A stretch of 10,096 nt of DNA from Thermoplasmata archaeon M9B2D (GTDB lineage: Archaea > Thermoplasmatota > E2 > DHVEG-1), in the NCBI GenBank assembly GCA_002900555.1, contig MUGD01000070.1:1-10096 (forward strand). The letters are read 5' to 3'. Both the position numbers and the translations under genes were made by a program. Below, piece after piece: positions 1-6,670 of the stretch (within the stretch, counting starts at the first letter, position 1; every line of letters starts with the position of its first letter). The notes under the pieces are model-generated. The model was given only the letters and a program-made list of their open reading frames with translations, did no database searches and had not been told where the DNA came from.

Positions 1-7
1 CCTCCTT
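1..7 (-). promoter_or_regulatory. Shine-Dalgarno of a leftward gene outside the window
   Basis: Read on the minus strand the first seven bases give AAGGAGG, a near-perfect match to the anti-Shine-Dalgarno. It lies about 25 bases downstream of a TATA-like box on the same strand, so a leftward gene probably starts just beyond the left edge. Its coding part is not in the window and cannot be named. Confidence 0.6.
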
Positions 8-24
8 GAAGTATATAAAGGCTT

Positions 25-32
25 TTTATAAA
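25..32 (-). promoter_or_regulatory. TATA box for the leftward gene beyond the left edge
   Basis: TTTATAAA is palindromic, but the minus-strand reading CGAAATG-TTTATAAA also offers a BRE-like purine/A-rich element directly upstream. The strong Shine-Dalgarno at 1-7 sits about 25 bases downstream, which supports leftward orientation. A second TATA-like run (CTTTATATAC, minus strand, 11-20) lies closer to the Shine-Dalgarno and is a weaker alternative. Confidence 0.5.
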
Positions 33-40
33 CATTTCGT

Positions 41-66
41 AAAAAATGAAAAAAAAAGGAAAAAAG
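41..66 (-). terminator. Oligo-T terminator after the translin gene
   Basis: Directly after the translin TAG stop the minus strand carries three T runs of six, nine and six bases, separated by two or three bases. No stem-loop precedes them. This matches the oligo-U, hairpin-independent signals known for archaeal RNA polymerase. It also separates the translin transcript from the promoter of the next leftward gene. Confidence 0.65.
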
Positions 67-804
67 CTACCATACCTTGTCGATATCGATATCCTCTTCC
101 TCACCATCGTTCGTCTTTTTCTTCCTGTTGTTCCTCTCGTCGCTAACCTGATCAAGGAGGCCATGGAACTCATGGGTACGATCATGGATACGACGCTCAC
201 AACTGGAGACAACAAGCTCTCCTCGGGTCTTCTCGATCAGCGCACGGACCATATCCTGTTTCTTCTTGATAGGAACCAGGGAGGAAGGATAATCAAAACT
301 CATAATAGCATCATAAATCCGGTCCATATACTGCAGGTACTCGTTTGCCTTGTCAGTATGCCCCTCCAGCATGAAATCAAGCGCACCACGACGGAGCTCA
401 CCGACAACATCACACAGCCCTAGCAGATATGCGCTATACGTCACATTAAGGACATCGGGATCAGGGAGAGACGCTCCCTTCATGATGTTTGACAGGCAAC
501 AAATCTCGACGAACTCCTGCGCTGCGTTTTCCACAAACCCTGCATGAAAAATTTCAGGATGACCTTTGGTAATATCATTTAAAAACACGAGTTTCTCAGA
601 CGCTTGTTTGATATATTTCTCTGCTTCGCTTATCTGATCTCGATGCAGTTGCTGAATCCCTCGACGGCAGCTGATGATGATATCCCGGGAAGCTTTCAAG
701 GCATCCTCCCGTATTTTTTCCTTCTCGCCGATCTTAAAATCAATCTTCTCCATGATGCCGTCAAGGCTTTTCATCACACTACTTGGTTTGTCGTCTTTGC
801 TCAT
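67..804 (-). CDS. Translin/TRAX-family ribonuclease
   Basis: This 245-residue protein belongs to the translin/TRAX family, all-helical RNA-binding proteins that form octameric shells. In eukaryotes translin and TRAX make C3PO, an endoribonuclease. The family core is clear: QEFVE at 96-100, the block AYLLGLCDVVGELRR at 125-139, and the C-terminal IYDAIMSFDYP (163-173) and RALIEKTRGEL (187-197). E97, E100, D132 and E136 align with the acidic residues of the TRAX active site (human E123, E126, D193, E197), so nuclease activity is predicted. A highly charged tail (about 222-245, lysine/arginine then glutamate/aspartate) follows the fold and looks disordered. The ATG overlaps the stop of the upstream dehydrogenase (ATGA at 801-804), with GGAAGG just upstream at 808-813, so translation is probably coupled. 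Family assignment is firm. Substrate and cellular role are unknown; archaeal members act on single-stranded RNA. Confidence 0.9.
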   Translation of the reverse strand: MSKDDKPSSVMKSLDGIMEKIDFKIGEKEKIREDALKASRDIIISCRRGIQQLHRDQISEAEKYIKQASEKLVFLNDITKGHPEIFHAGFVENAAQEFVEICCLSNIMKGASLPDPDVLNVTYSAYLLGLCDVVGELRRGALDFMLEGHTDKANEYLQYMDRIYDAIMSFDYPSSLVPIKKKQDMVRALIEKTRGELVVSSCERRIHDRTHEFHGLLDQVSDERNNRKKKTNDGEEEDIDIDKVW

Positions 805-1754
805 GTTCCTTCCATCAGTTTTTTATTGACCCAAAACTCAGGGACTTTCCCAGACAAAACAAGAAGCATCTGCTCCGCACAAATCCTGCCTGCCCGAAGC
901 TGCCCTTCCTTTGTTGAAGCGCCAATATGAGGCGTACAGATGACCTTCGGATGGCTGACAAGGTCTTTGAACGTCGGTGGCTCTGCCGCATAGACATCAA
1001 GAGCAGCAGCTTGCACTTTCCCAGCATTGATGTGTTTTAACAGTGCTTGTTCATCCACCACACCACCTCGGGCGCAGTTGACGATGATGACACCGGGTTT
1101 CATCTTCTCGAAATCAGACGCCTTAATCGTAGCTCCTTCTTCTTTCACAAACGGGATATGCAAAGAGAGATAATCAGATTCCTTCAATAGTGTGTCCAGT
1201 GACACCATAGAAAATTTCTCATGAGGGGACTTCTGGATGTACTTGTCATAGGCAAGGACCCTCATATTGAACGCCAAGGCTCGTTTCCCAAGTTCTGTTC
1301 CGATACGTCCGATTCCGATGATCCCCAGGGTCTTTCCACAAAGCTCAACACCCTTGAACGCTTTCTTCTCCCATAACCCCTGCTTCATCGAATGGTCCGC
1401 CTGAGGTATCGAACGGGAAGTCGCAAGCATCAGTCCAAACGCAAGCTCTGCGACACTTTCTGTGGTACCAGTCGGAGCGTTGACAACCTTTATGTTGTTC
1501 TTCGACGCGGTCACCAAATCGATATTGTCCACGCCAATCCCAGCTCGTCCAATGACCTTAAGGTTCCCTTTTGCACCGGCAGCGATAATCTCAGCAGTCG
1601 CTTTTGTTCTGCTCCGTACCATAAGACCATCATACGTGGAAATTTCTTTAAGCAAGGTTGCTGGATCCATTTCATTAAATGTAACCTCATGACCAGCGTC
1701 CTTTAATTGTTGGATAACAGCATTCTCTGTTTTATCAGTAATAAGTATTTTCAT
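801..1754 (-). CDS. serA: D-3-phosphoglycerate dehydrogenase-like 2-hydroxyacid dehydrogenase, short form
   Basis: This 317-residue NAD-dependent D-2-hydroxyacid dehydrogenase most likely oxidises 3-phosphoglycerate to 3-phosphohydroxypyruvate, the first step of serine synthesis, in the cytosol. The Rossmann motif GxGxxG is at 147-152, with D170 as the likely NAD-ribose acidic residue. The catalytic triad positions are visible as R229 (NCARGG), E258 (AAEPP) and H276 (TPHIGAST). The substrate-side motif GRAGIGVDNID (69-79) is typical of SerA. The protein ends right after the catalytic fold (about 310) and lacks the regulatory ASB and ACT domains of the ~525-residue archaeal enzymes, so serine feedback control is not expected. 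Start chosen at the ATG with GAGGT six bases upstream (1761-1765). It lies 51 bases downstream of enolase and overlaps translin by four bases. Glyoxylate or hydroxypyruvate reductase activity remains possible, since specificity cannot be read from motifs alone. Confidence 0.85.
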   Translation of the reverse strand: MKILITDKTENAVIQQLKDAGHEVTFNEMDPATLLKEISTYDGLMVRSRTKATAEIIAAGAKGNLKVIGRAGIGVDNIDLVTASKNNIKVVNAPTGTTESVAELAFGLMLATSRSIPQADHSMKQGLWEKKAFKGVELCGKTLGIIGIGRIGTELGKRALAFNMRVLAYDKYIQKSPHEKFSMVSLDTLLKESDYLSLHIPFVKEEGATIKASDFEKMKPGVIIVNCARGGVVDEQALLKHINAGKVQAAALDVYAAEPPTFKDLVSHPKVICTPHIGASTKEGQLRAGRICAEQMLLVLSGKVPEFWVNKKLMEGT

Positions 1755-1787
1755 AACAATACCTCGATAGGGTGTATCATAAGGAAG

Positions 1788-1799
1788 ATAAAAACGTTT
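1788..1799 (-). promoter_or_regulatory. Possible TATA box for the dehydrogenase-translin pair
   Basis: Minus-strand AAACGTTTTTATC places a T-rich TATA-like box about 28 bases upstream of the GAGGT Shine-Dalgarno, the same spacing seen at other starts in this window. The same bases overlap a short dyad (AACG TAAA CGTT, 1793-1804) followed by five T, so the site may instead, or also, end enolase transcription. Function is inferred. Confidence 0.35.
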
Positions 1800-1805
1800 A
1801 CGTTC

Positions 1806-3089
1806 CTAGAGTATCTCCCGGAAATCAATCCCCGGGTATTCTGCTTTCTCCCCCAGCTCCTCTTCGATACGTATGAGCTGGTTGTACTTTGCGTTCCTAT
1901 CGCTTCGCGCTGGTGCACCGGTCTTTATCTGCCCAGCGTTGGTCCCCACCACAAGGTCAGCAATAAAGGTATCCTCTGTCTCTCCACTCCGATGACTCAC
2001 GACCACAGTCCACCCTTGGTCCTGTGCCATCTTAATTGCATTTAACGTTTCAGTGACAGTACCAATCTGATTAAGTTTAATGAGCACAGAGTTTGCCGCC
2101 TGACGCTCGATTCCTTTCTGAATTCGTTTTGTATTGGTCACAAATAAATCATCGCCAACGATCTGAACCTTGCTGCCAAGTCTCTTTGTTATCTCAACCC
2201 AGGAATCCCAATCATCCTCCGCAAGACCATCCTCAATGCTGACAATAGGGTATCGTTCACACAAATTCACGTAGAAATCAACCAATTCTCCCCCAGAATA
2301 AGATTTCTCACCAATTTTATAGGTCCCCTCGTAGAAAAACTCACTGGAAGCGGGATCAAGAGCGATTTTCATTTGTCCAGAGTATCCGGCGTTCTCCACC
2401 GCTTTTAGCATCAAATCAAGTCGCTCATCGATATCGACGATATGAGCAGGAGCAAACCCTCCTTCATCACCAATCAGCACACCGCTTGCACCAAACCTCG
2501 CCTTTAATAATTGTGCCAGTTGGTGATAGCTTTCCGAAACCATCCTGATTGCCTCAGTAAAGTTCTTCGCACCGGTCGGCATGAGCATATGCTCCTGGAT
2601 GGAGTTCTCCTGTCCTGCGTGTTTCCCACCGTTGACCACATTACACATGGGGACAGGTAGACGATAGGGGATTACACCGAATAACTCACCGATATATACA
2701 TAGAGGGGCACACCGCTAGCAGCAGCACCTGCTTTTGTAATCGCCATAGAGACCGGTAACAATGCATTCGCACCAAGGTTTCCCTTGTTTTCCGTACCAT
2801 CGATTTTCAGCAGGAGGTTGTCTAAGGTTTCTTGATGACGGCAATCCAAACCAATTAACTTGGGAGCAATCTTTTTGTTGACGTTCTCGACAGCCTTCAG
2901 GGTCCCTTTCCCAAGGTAACGAGCTGCATCACCATCGCGCAGTTCAATAGCTTCATGCTGACCTGCACTGGCACCACTAGGAGTCATCGCGCGAAACACA
3001 CCGCACGTCGTGACAACATCAACCTCAACAGTAGGATTCCCTCTGGAATCAAGGACTTGTCGTGCTTTTATGGAAATGATTTCAGACAT
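1806..3089 (-). CDS. eno: Enolase (phosphopyruvate hydratase)
   Basis: Enolase interconverts 2-phosphoglycerate and phosphoenolpyruvate in glycolysis/gluconeogenesis. From the chosen start it has 427 residues, the usual length. The N-terminal domain opens with [15 protein letters not shown]. In the barrel, E166 (IQEHM) and E209 (GDEGG) are the acid pair near substrate. D245 (ALDP), E286 (SIEDG) and D313/D314 (VGDDL) bind Mg2+. K338 (within LIKLNQIGT) is the catalytic base, and H366-R367-S368 and K389 bind the phosphate and carboxylate. The flexible loop reads GASAG (39-43), with alanine where most enolases have threonine. An ATG six codons upstream (3107) would add MAGSDI, but the 3089 ATG is preceded by GGGGAGTGA with suitable spacing and gives the family's standard MSEI-type N-terminus. 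It heads the leftward cluster; the following dehydrogenase uses a metabolite one step away, 3-phosphoglycerate. Confidence 0.96.
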   Translation of the reverse strand: MSEIISIKARQVLDSRGNPTVEVDVVTTCGVFRAMTPSGASAGQHEAIELRDGDAARYLGKGTLKAVENVNKKIAPKLIGLDCRHQETLDNLLLKIDGTENKGNLGANALLPVSMAITKAGAAASGVPLYVYIGELFGVIPYRLPVPMCNVVNGGKHAGQENSIQEHMLMPTGAKNFTEAIRMVSESYHQLAQLLKARFGASGVLIGDEGGFAPAHIVDIDERLDLMLKAVENAGYSGQMKIALDPASSEFFYEGTYKIGEKSYSGGELVDFYVNLCERYPIVSIEDGLAEDDWDSWVEITKRLGSKVQIVGDDLFVTNTKRIQKGIERQAANSVLIKLNQIGTVTETLNAIKMAQDQGWTVVVSHRSGETEDTFIADLVVGTNAGQIKTGAPARSDRNAKYNQLIRIEEELGEKAEYPGIDFREIL

Positions 3090-3093
3090 GATG

Positions 3094-3102
3094 TCACTCC
3101 CC
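3094..3102 (-). promoter_or_regulatory. Shine-Dalgarno deciding the enolase start
   Basis: Minus-strand GGGGAGTGA ends four bases before the ATG at 3089 and lies inside the coding sequence implied by the upstream ATG at 3107. No comparable motif precedes 3107, so 3089 is favoured. If transcription starts close to 3107-3110, leaderless translation from 3107 could also occur. Confidence 0.6.
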
Positions 3103-3130
3103 GCCATATGGTTATCATAAGCTATTGGCC

Positions 3131-3142
3131 TTTTTTAAAAAT
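3131..3142 (-). promoter_or_regulatory. eno: Probable enolase TATA box
   Basis: Minus-strand ATTTTTAAAAAA is the most TATA-like element upstream of enolase. With the usual 25 or so bases to the start site, transcription would begin near 3110, giving about 20 leader bases before the favoured ATG. Position and orientation are inferred. Confidence 0.45.
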
Positions 3143-3168
3143 ATCGTTTCTAAAAAAAGTTATGGAAA

Positions 3169-3178
3169 CACTTAAAAA
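3169..3178 (+). promoter_or_regulatory. Probable TATA box for the slipin-NfeD pair
   Basis: CACTTAAAAA lies about 28 bases upstream of the GGAGGT at 3201-3206 and 40 bases before the slipin ATG. The spacing agrees with other promoters in the window. An alternative A-rich element (CTAAAAAAAG, 3150-3159) would give a longer leader. Confidence 0.4.
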
Positions 3179-3214
3179 CCGAAGTATGTTTTTCAACATT
3201 GGAGGTATTCGATT

Positions 3215-3994
3215 ATGGTAGATGTCAATACCGCGATTATCGCAATATTTATTATCGTAGTTTTTCTGATAGCAGTGCTTGCGTCAGCAATAAAAATCAT
3301 GCCGGAGTACCAACGGATTGTAATCTTTCGATTGGGAAGGCTACTTGGTATTAAAGGTCCAGGACTTGTGTTCATTATCCCCATCATCGACAAACCTATT
3401 CGGATGGATTTGAGAACACGAGTCATCGACGTCCCAAAACAACGGATAATCACGAATGATAACGTGACCGTCGAGGTAGACGCAGTGGTCTATTTCAGAA
3501 TAACAGACCCGCAGCGGGCAATTGTTGAAGTGCAGCGCTATGACATGGCGACCAGTCTGCTTGCGCAGACAACACTACGGGACATCCTTGGTCAAAAAAA
3601 CCTTGACGAACTCTTATCACAACGAGAAGAACTGAACAAAAACCTCCAGTCCATTTTAGACACCGGCACGGACCCCTGGGGGATAAAGGTATCAGCCGTC
3701 ACATTACGAGATGTATCCCTGCCAGAGGAGATGCTACGTGCGATTGCAAAACAAGCAGAAGCAGAGCGAGAGAAGCGATCAAGAATCATCATGGCAGAAG
3801 GAGAGCTTCTCGCATCAGCAAAAATGACAGAAGCAGCAAAACTCTATGAAAAAACACCAATTGCACTACGTATCCGAGAATTACAGACACTCACAGAGAT
3901 AGCACGGGAGAAAAACCTTATCATTGTCCCGGGTGGTGAAATAGGGACGATGGCAGGACTCGCAAAGGCAATAAACAAAAAAGTCGAGCAATGA
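3215..3994 (+). CDS. Slipin/stomatin-like SPFH membrane protein
   Basis: This 259-residue protein is a prokaryotic stomatin (slipin), a membrane-anchored scaffold that forms large oligomers. One N-terminal hydrophobic segment (about 6-26) anchors it without a cleavable signal. The SPFH/Band 7 domain follows, with family motifs EYQRIVIFRLGR (31-42), KGPGL (47-51), the VDVPKQ-type IDVPKQ (71-76) and the LRDILGQKNLDELLSQRE region (121-138). A charged helical, probably coiled-coil stretch (about 171-212) precedes a short C-terminal hydrophobic segment (235-239, NLIIVPGG region). In Pyrococcus the equivalent C-terminal hydrophobic stretch of stomatin PH1511 is cut by the neighbouring NfeD protease PH1510, so this protein is probably both partner and substrate of the next gene. 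GGAGGT stands eight bases before the ATG. Its stop overlaps the NfeD start (ATGA, 3991-3994), which implies coupled expression. Confidence 0.93.
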   Translation: MVDVNTAIIAIFIIVVFLIAVLASAIKIMPEYQRIVIFRLGRLLGIKGPGLVFIIPIIDKPIRMDLRTRVIDVPKQRIITNDNVTVEVDAVVYFRITDPQRAIVEVQRYDMATSLLAQTTLRDILGQKNLDELLSQREELNKNLQSILDTGTDPWGIKVSAVTLRDVSLPEEMLRAIAKQAEAEREKRSRIIMAEGELLASAKMTEAAKLYEKTPIALRIRELQTLTEIAREKNLIIVPGGEIGTMAGLAKAINKKVEQ

Positions 3995-5304
3995 GACAGA
4001 CCTATTATCTCTTTATTTTCTTCTTTTTTTTACTTTTGTTTTTATCAACGAATGTAACAGCGCAATCATCAAGGGTTCTTCTTGTTGAAATTACCGGAAC
4101 CATCGACCAATCAACAGTTGAAATCATAACAGACAGCTTTAAACAGGCAGACTCTATCGATGCGCAAGCAGTAATCCTTCTTCTAAACACACCCGGAGGC
4201 GGCCTTGATCAGACCTTTGAAATCGCCTCAAAAATCAAACAGAGTGAAATCCCAATCATCGGTTATGTCTTTCCAGGTGGGGCGACCGCATGGTCAGCAG
4301 GAACATTCATTCTGCTTAGTACACCTCTTGCTGCCATGGCCAATCATACGATTATTGGATCTTGCCAACCAGTTGAGACGACTCTTGAAGGGACACGATT
4401 CATTAACGATTCGAAAATCATCAACGCTCTTGTCGAATGGCTTCAAGAAAGAGCAATGATGTACGGGAGAAATGAGACCCTAGCGGAACTGTTCATAACG
4501 CAGAACAGAAACGTAAACGCAACAGTGGCAAAAGACAGTAACATCATTGAAATAGTAGCAGCAAGTCTTGATCAGCTTTTAAACGATATAGATGGAAGAA
4601 ACATCACTACAGCGGTTGGGATAGTTACTTTGGAGACAAAAAATGCAGAACAGATTTTTTATTCACCTCCGCTACAGATCCAGATATTGAAACTTATTTC
4701 GAATCCTATCCTGACTTCGTTGCTGCTGATGCTTGGGATTTTTGCTGTATTAGTAGGCATCTCCTCACCAGGGTATGGCGCCGAGGTATTCGGCGTAGTT
4801 GCTATCCTGCTTTCTCTCATAGGTTCTGGGTTTAGCATCTCTACACTAAGCATAATCTTTATAATAATCGGATGTCTACTGCTTACGGTAGAAATATTCG
4901 TCATCCCTGGATTTGGTGCCGTTGGAATCGGTGGGATTCTCTGCCTTATCATCGGATCGATATTTCTCATCCCCAGCTATCCGACAAGAAGATGGCTGAT
5001 ATCAGGTGAATATATGACAGATGCGCTCATCATCATGCTGGTTGTCATCGTGCTGTTCGCACTATTCTTTGCATTTCTTCTATATAAGATACTCCAGATT
5101 CGAAAGAAAAAATCAGTAGTAGGAAAAATCACTGGAGAGACAGCGCTGGTCATCGAACAGATAACTCCTGAGAAAACCGGGTTTGTACGATATAAAGGAG
5201 AATACTGGCAAGCGAAATCTGATACCGTGATTGAAACAAATACGAAAGTGGTCATCGTCGATAAAGACGAAACAACCTTGATTGTAAAACCACTTGATAG
5301 ATGA
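3991..5304 (+). CDS. NfeD-type membrane-bound serine protease (ClpP class)
   Basis: This 437-residue full-length NfeD (NfeD1b type) is thought to cleave or regulate its slipin partner in membrane quality control. It starts with a signal peptide of long aromatic/leucine character (about 5-19) and likely cleavage after VTA (22-24). The ClpP-like protease domain (about 28-210) contains NTPGGGLDQT (66-75) and the nucleophile motif ATAWSAGTF (98-106), with S102 at the position of the catalytic serine (S97) in Pyrococcus PH1510. K142 (NDSKIIN) is the likely general base of the Ser-Lys dyad. About five membrane helices occupy 232-368. The last 60 residues (375-437: VVGKITGETALV, EYWQAKS, TTLIVKPL) form the OB-fold NfeD domain, expected on the cytosolic side. 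Starting inside the slipin stop codon and ending just before a terminator-like hairpin, it closes a two-gene operon. Confidence 0.93.
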   Translation: MRQTYYLFIFFFFLLLFLSTNVTAQSSRVLLVEITGTIDQSTVEIITDSFKQADSIDAQAVILLLNTPGGGLDQTFEIASKIKQSEIPIIGYVFPGGATAWSAGTFILLSTPLAAMANHTIIGSCQPVETTLEGTRFINDSKIINALVEWLQERAMMYGRNETLAELFITQNRNVNATVAKDSNIIEIVAASLDQLLNDIDGRNITTAVGIVTLETKNAEQIFYSPPLQIQILKLISNPILTSLLLMLGIFAVLVGISSPGYGAEVFGVVAILLSLIGSGFSISTLSIIFIIIGCLLLTVEIFVIPGFGAVGIGGILCLIIGSIFLIPSYPTRRWLISGEYMTDALIIMLVVIVLFALFFAFLLYKILQIRKKKSVVGKITGETALVIEQITPEKTGFVRYKGEYWQAKSDTVIETNTKVVIVDKDETTLIVKPLDR

Positions 5305-5308
5305 CCAA

Positions 5309-5333
5309 AGGTTAATCAACCTCTTTTTTCTTT
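5309..5333 (+). terminator. Stem-loop plus T run after the NfeD gene
   Basis: AGGTT-AATC-AACCT forms a five-base-pair stem with a four-base loop, followed after one base by six T, a C and three more T. It begins five bases after the NfeD stop. The hairpin is weak and archaeal termination depends mainly on the T run, so the run is the safer part of the call. Confidence 0.55.
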
Positions 5334-5347
5334 ACGAGGCCCGAAGT

Positions 5348-5377
5348 ATGAAAAGGTTTGATATAAATGGATTCTAG
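5348..5377 (+). CDS. Possible nine-codon upstream ORF overlapping the nuclease start
   Basis: An ATG at 5348 opens a frame encoding MKRFDINGF and ends with TAG at 5375-5377, eight bases past the ATG of the beta-CASP nuclease and in another frame. GAGG at 5336-5339 lies eight bases before this ATG and is a better Shine-Dalgarno match than anything before the nuclease start. It may be a regulatory leader peptide or chance; there is no protein-family evidence. Confidence 0.25.
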   Translation: MKRFDINGF

Positions 5378-6608
5378 GATTCGATGTCAGTTTCTTGGTG
5401 GCAGTGACGAAGTCGGTAATCTTGCGATGGTACTCGAAATCGAGGATATGAAATTTCTGTTCGATTACGGGATGTCTCCTGGAAAACCACCAACGTTTCC
5501 ACTCCCGCCACCACCGGTTGACCTCACATTCCTTACTCATTCGCATCTCGATCACTGCGGGATGATCCCTTGGCTCTGCTCAGAATCAGATCATCGCATC
5601 ATCACGACCGAACCAACCGCTGTCGTAAGTAACCTATTACAAAAAGATACCGTTAAGATAGCTCAAATGGACGGGTATTCAATTCCTTTTACCAATGCTG
5701 ATATCAAAGAGGCAGAGCATAGCTATGTCCAGGTTGAACCAGGGAAAAGACGAGAACTTGGGGAGAACTACAGTGTTCACTACCACACTGCAGGTCATAT
5801 CCCCGGCGCGCTTATGTTTGAACTTGTTGGGGAAAAACGACTGTTATTCACCGGCGATCTGAACACTGCTGATACCAGACTTGTCAAAGGAACAAAACCA
5901 GTTTCGTGCGATATACTTTTCATGGAAGGAACCTATGCAGGTAGGGAACATGAAAACCGAACGCAATTAGAACGAAAATTTCTTGAAAAAATCGAGGAGG
6001 TAAACAATCGAGGTGGTACTGCAATCATTCCCGCGTTTGCGGTATCCCGCTCACAGGAAATCCTTCTTGTTCTCAAAGACGCGGGGTATAACGTCTGGTT
6101 CGACGGCATGGGAAAAAAGATTTCAAAAATCTATTTGAAGTACCCGAAGTTTCTACGGTCCCTCGATGACCTTAAAAAGGCACTGAAGAAAACCACCATG
6201 GTTCATTCAGAGCAGAGCCGTAAAACTGCAATGAAAGCAGAAGTCATTGTCACCTCAAGTGGAATGATGGACGGTGGCCCTGTTTTATCATACATGAATA
6301 GGTTGAAGAATGATAAGAAAAGCGCGGTTCTGCTTACCGGCTACCAGATCCCAGGCACCAATAGCAGACTTCTCATAGAAAAAGGCAAGCTTAATTTCTA
6401 CGGTGTCATTGAAGACGTGAACTGTGAAGTGCAATACTATGATTTCTCTGCACATGCCGGTCATAGCGAACTAGTTGAATTTGCCAAGAGATGCAATCCA
6501 GAAAAAATCATCCTGTTCCATAGTGCTGACCGCACACCTCTGGTGGAAGCGTTGAAAGATACCGCAGAAGTTCTCACCCCGATGAGAGGGGAACAGTTCT
6601 CGTTATAA
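5367..6608 (+). CDS. Beta-CASP ribonuclease, aCPSF2-like (no KH domains)
   Basis: This 413-residue metallo-beta-lactamase/beta-CASP nuclease is related to the eukaryotic cleavage factor CPSF73 and acts on RNA in the cytosol. The two-zinc site is complete: HSHLDH at 58-63, H144 in AGHIPGA, D164 in FTGDLN, and H385 near the end (LFHSAD). Beta-CASP motifs follow: motif A acidic residue E187 (MEGTYAG), motif B PAFAVSRSQE (222-231) and motif C H363 (FSAHAG), the histidine form used on RNA. There are no N-terminal KH domains, which separates it from the ~640-residue aCPSF1 transcription terminator and fits aCPSF2. A TAA immediately precedes the ATG, so this is the first possible start in frame. The upstream signal is modest (AGGTTTGAT, 5354-5362). 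The gene sits 62 bases before aRF1. An aRNase J function is less likely given the CPSF-like motif C. Confidence 0.92.
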   Translation: MDSRIRCQFLGGSDEVGNLAMVLEIEDMKFLFDYGMSPGKPPTFPLPPPPVDLTFLTHSHLDHCGMIPWLCSESDHRIITTEPTAVVSNLLQKDTVKIAQMDGYSIPFTNADIKEAEHSYVQVEPGKRRELGENYSVHYHTAGHIPGALMFELVGEKRLLFTGDLNTADTRLVKGTKPVSCDILFMEGTYAGREHENRTQLERKFLEKIEEVNNRGGTAIIPAFAVSRSQEILLVLKDAGYNVWFDGMGKKISKIYLKYPKFLRSLDDLKKALKKTTMVHSEQSRKTAMKAEVIVTSSGMMDGGPVLSYMNRLKNDKKSAVLLTGYQIPGTNSRLLIEKGKLNFYGVIEDVNCEVQYYDFSAHAGHSELVEFAKRCNPEKIILFHSADRTPLVEALKDTAEVLTPMRGEQFSL

Positions 6609-6657
6609 CAACCTCTTATAATGATTTTAGAAGACAATACTAGAATGAAAAGGAAAA

Positions 6658-6664
6658 AGGCGAT
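6658..6664 (+). promoter_or_regulatory. Shine-Dalgarno for aRF1
   Basis: AGGCGAT differs by one base from AGGTGAT and ends six bases before the ATG at 6671, supporting that start over the in-frame ATG at 6683. A weak TATA-like CTTATAATG lies at 6614-6622, so aRF1 may have its own promoter as well as read-through from the nuclease gene. Confidence 0.5.
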
Positions 6665-6670
6665 ACAACC

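Noticed and set aside
46..423. A 125-codon rightward reading frame opposite the translin C-terminal half, starting near a TTTATAAA box
   Set aside because: It is antisense to a confidently assigned gene, its start has no Shine-Dalgarno, and the TATA centre is only about 17 bases from the ATG. Its first codons are merely the oligo-A terminator complement.
3090..3107. Longer enolase starting at the ATG at 3107
   Set aside because: The extra six residues are not family-typical and a strong Shine-Dalgarno lies inside them, directly before the 3089 ATG. Kept only as an alternative leaderless start.
5367..6608. aCPSF1 (transcription termination factor) or aRNase J
   Set aside because: There are no KH domains and the length is 413 residues, against aCPSF1. 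Motif C is of the CPSF histidine type (FSAHAG), against RNase J.
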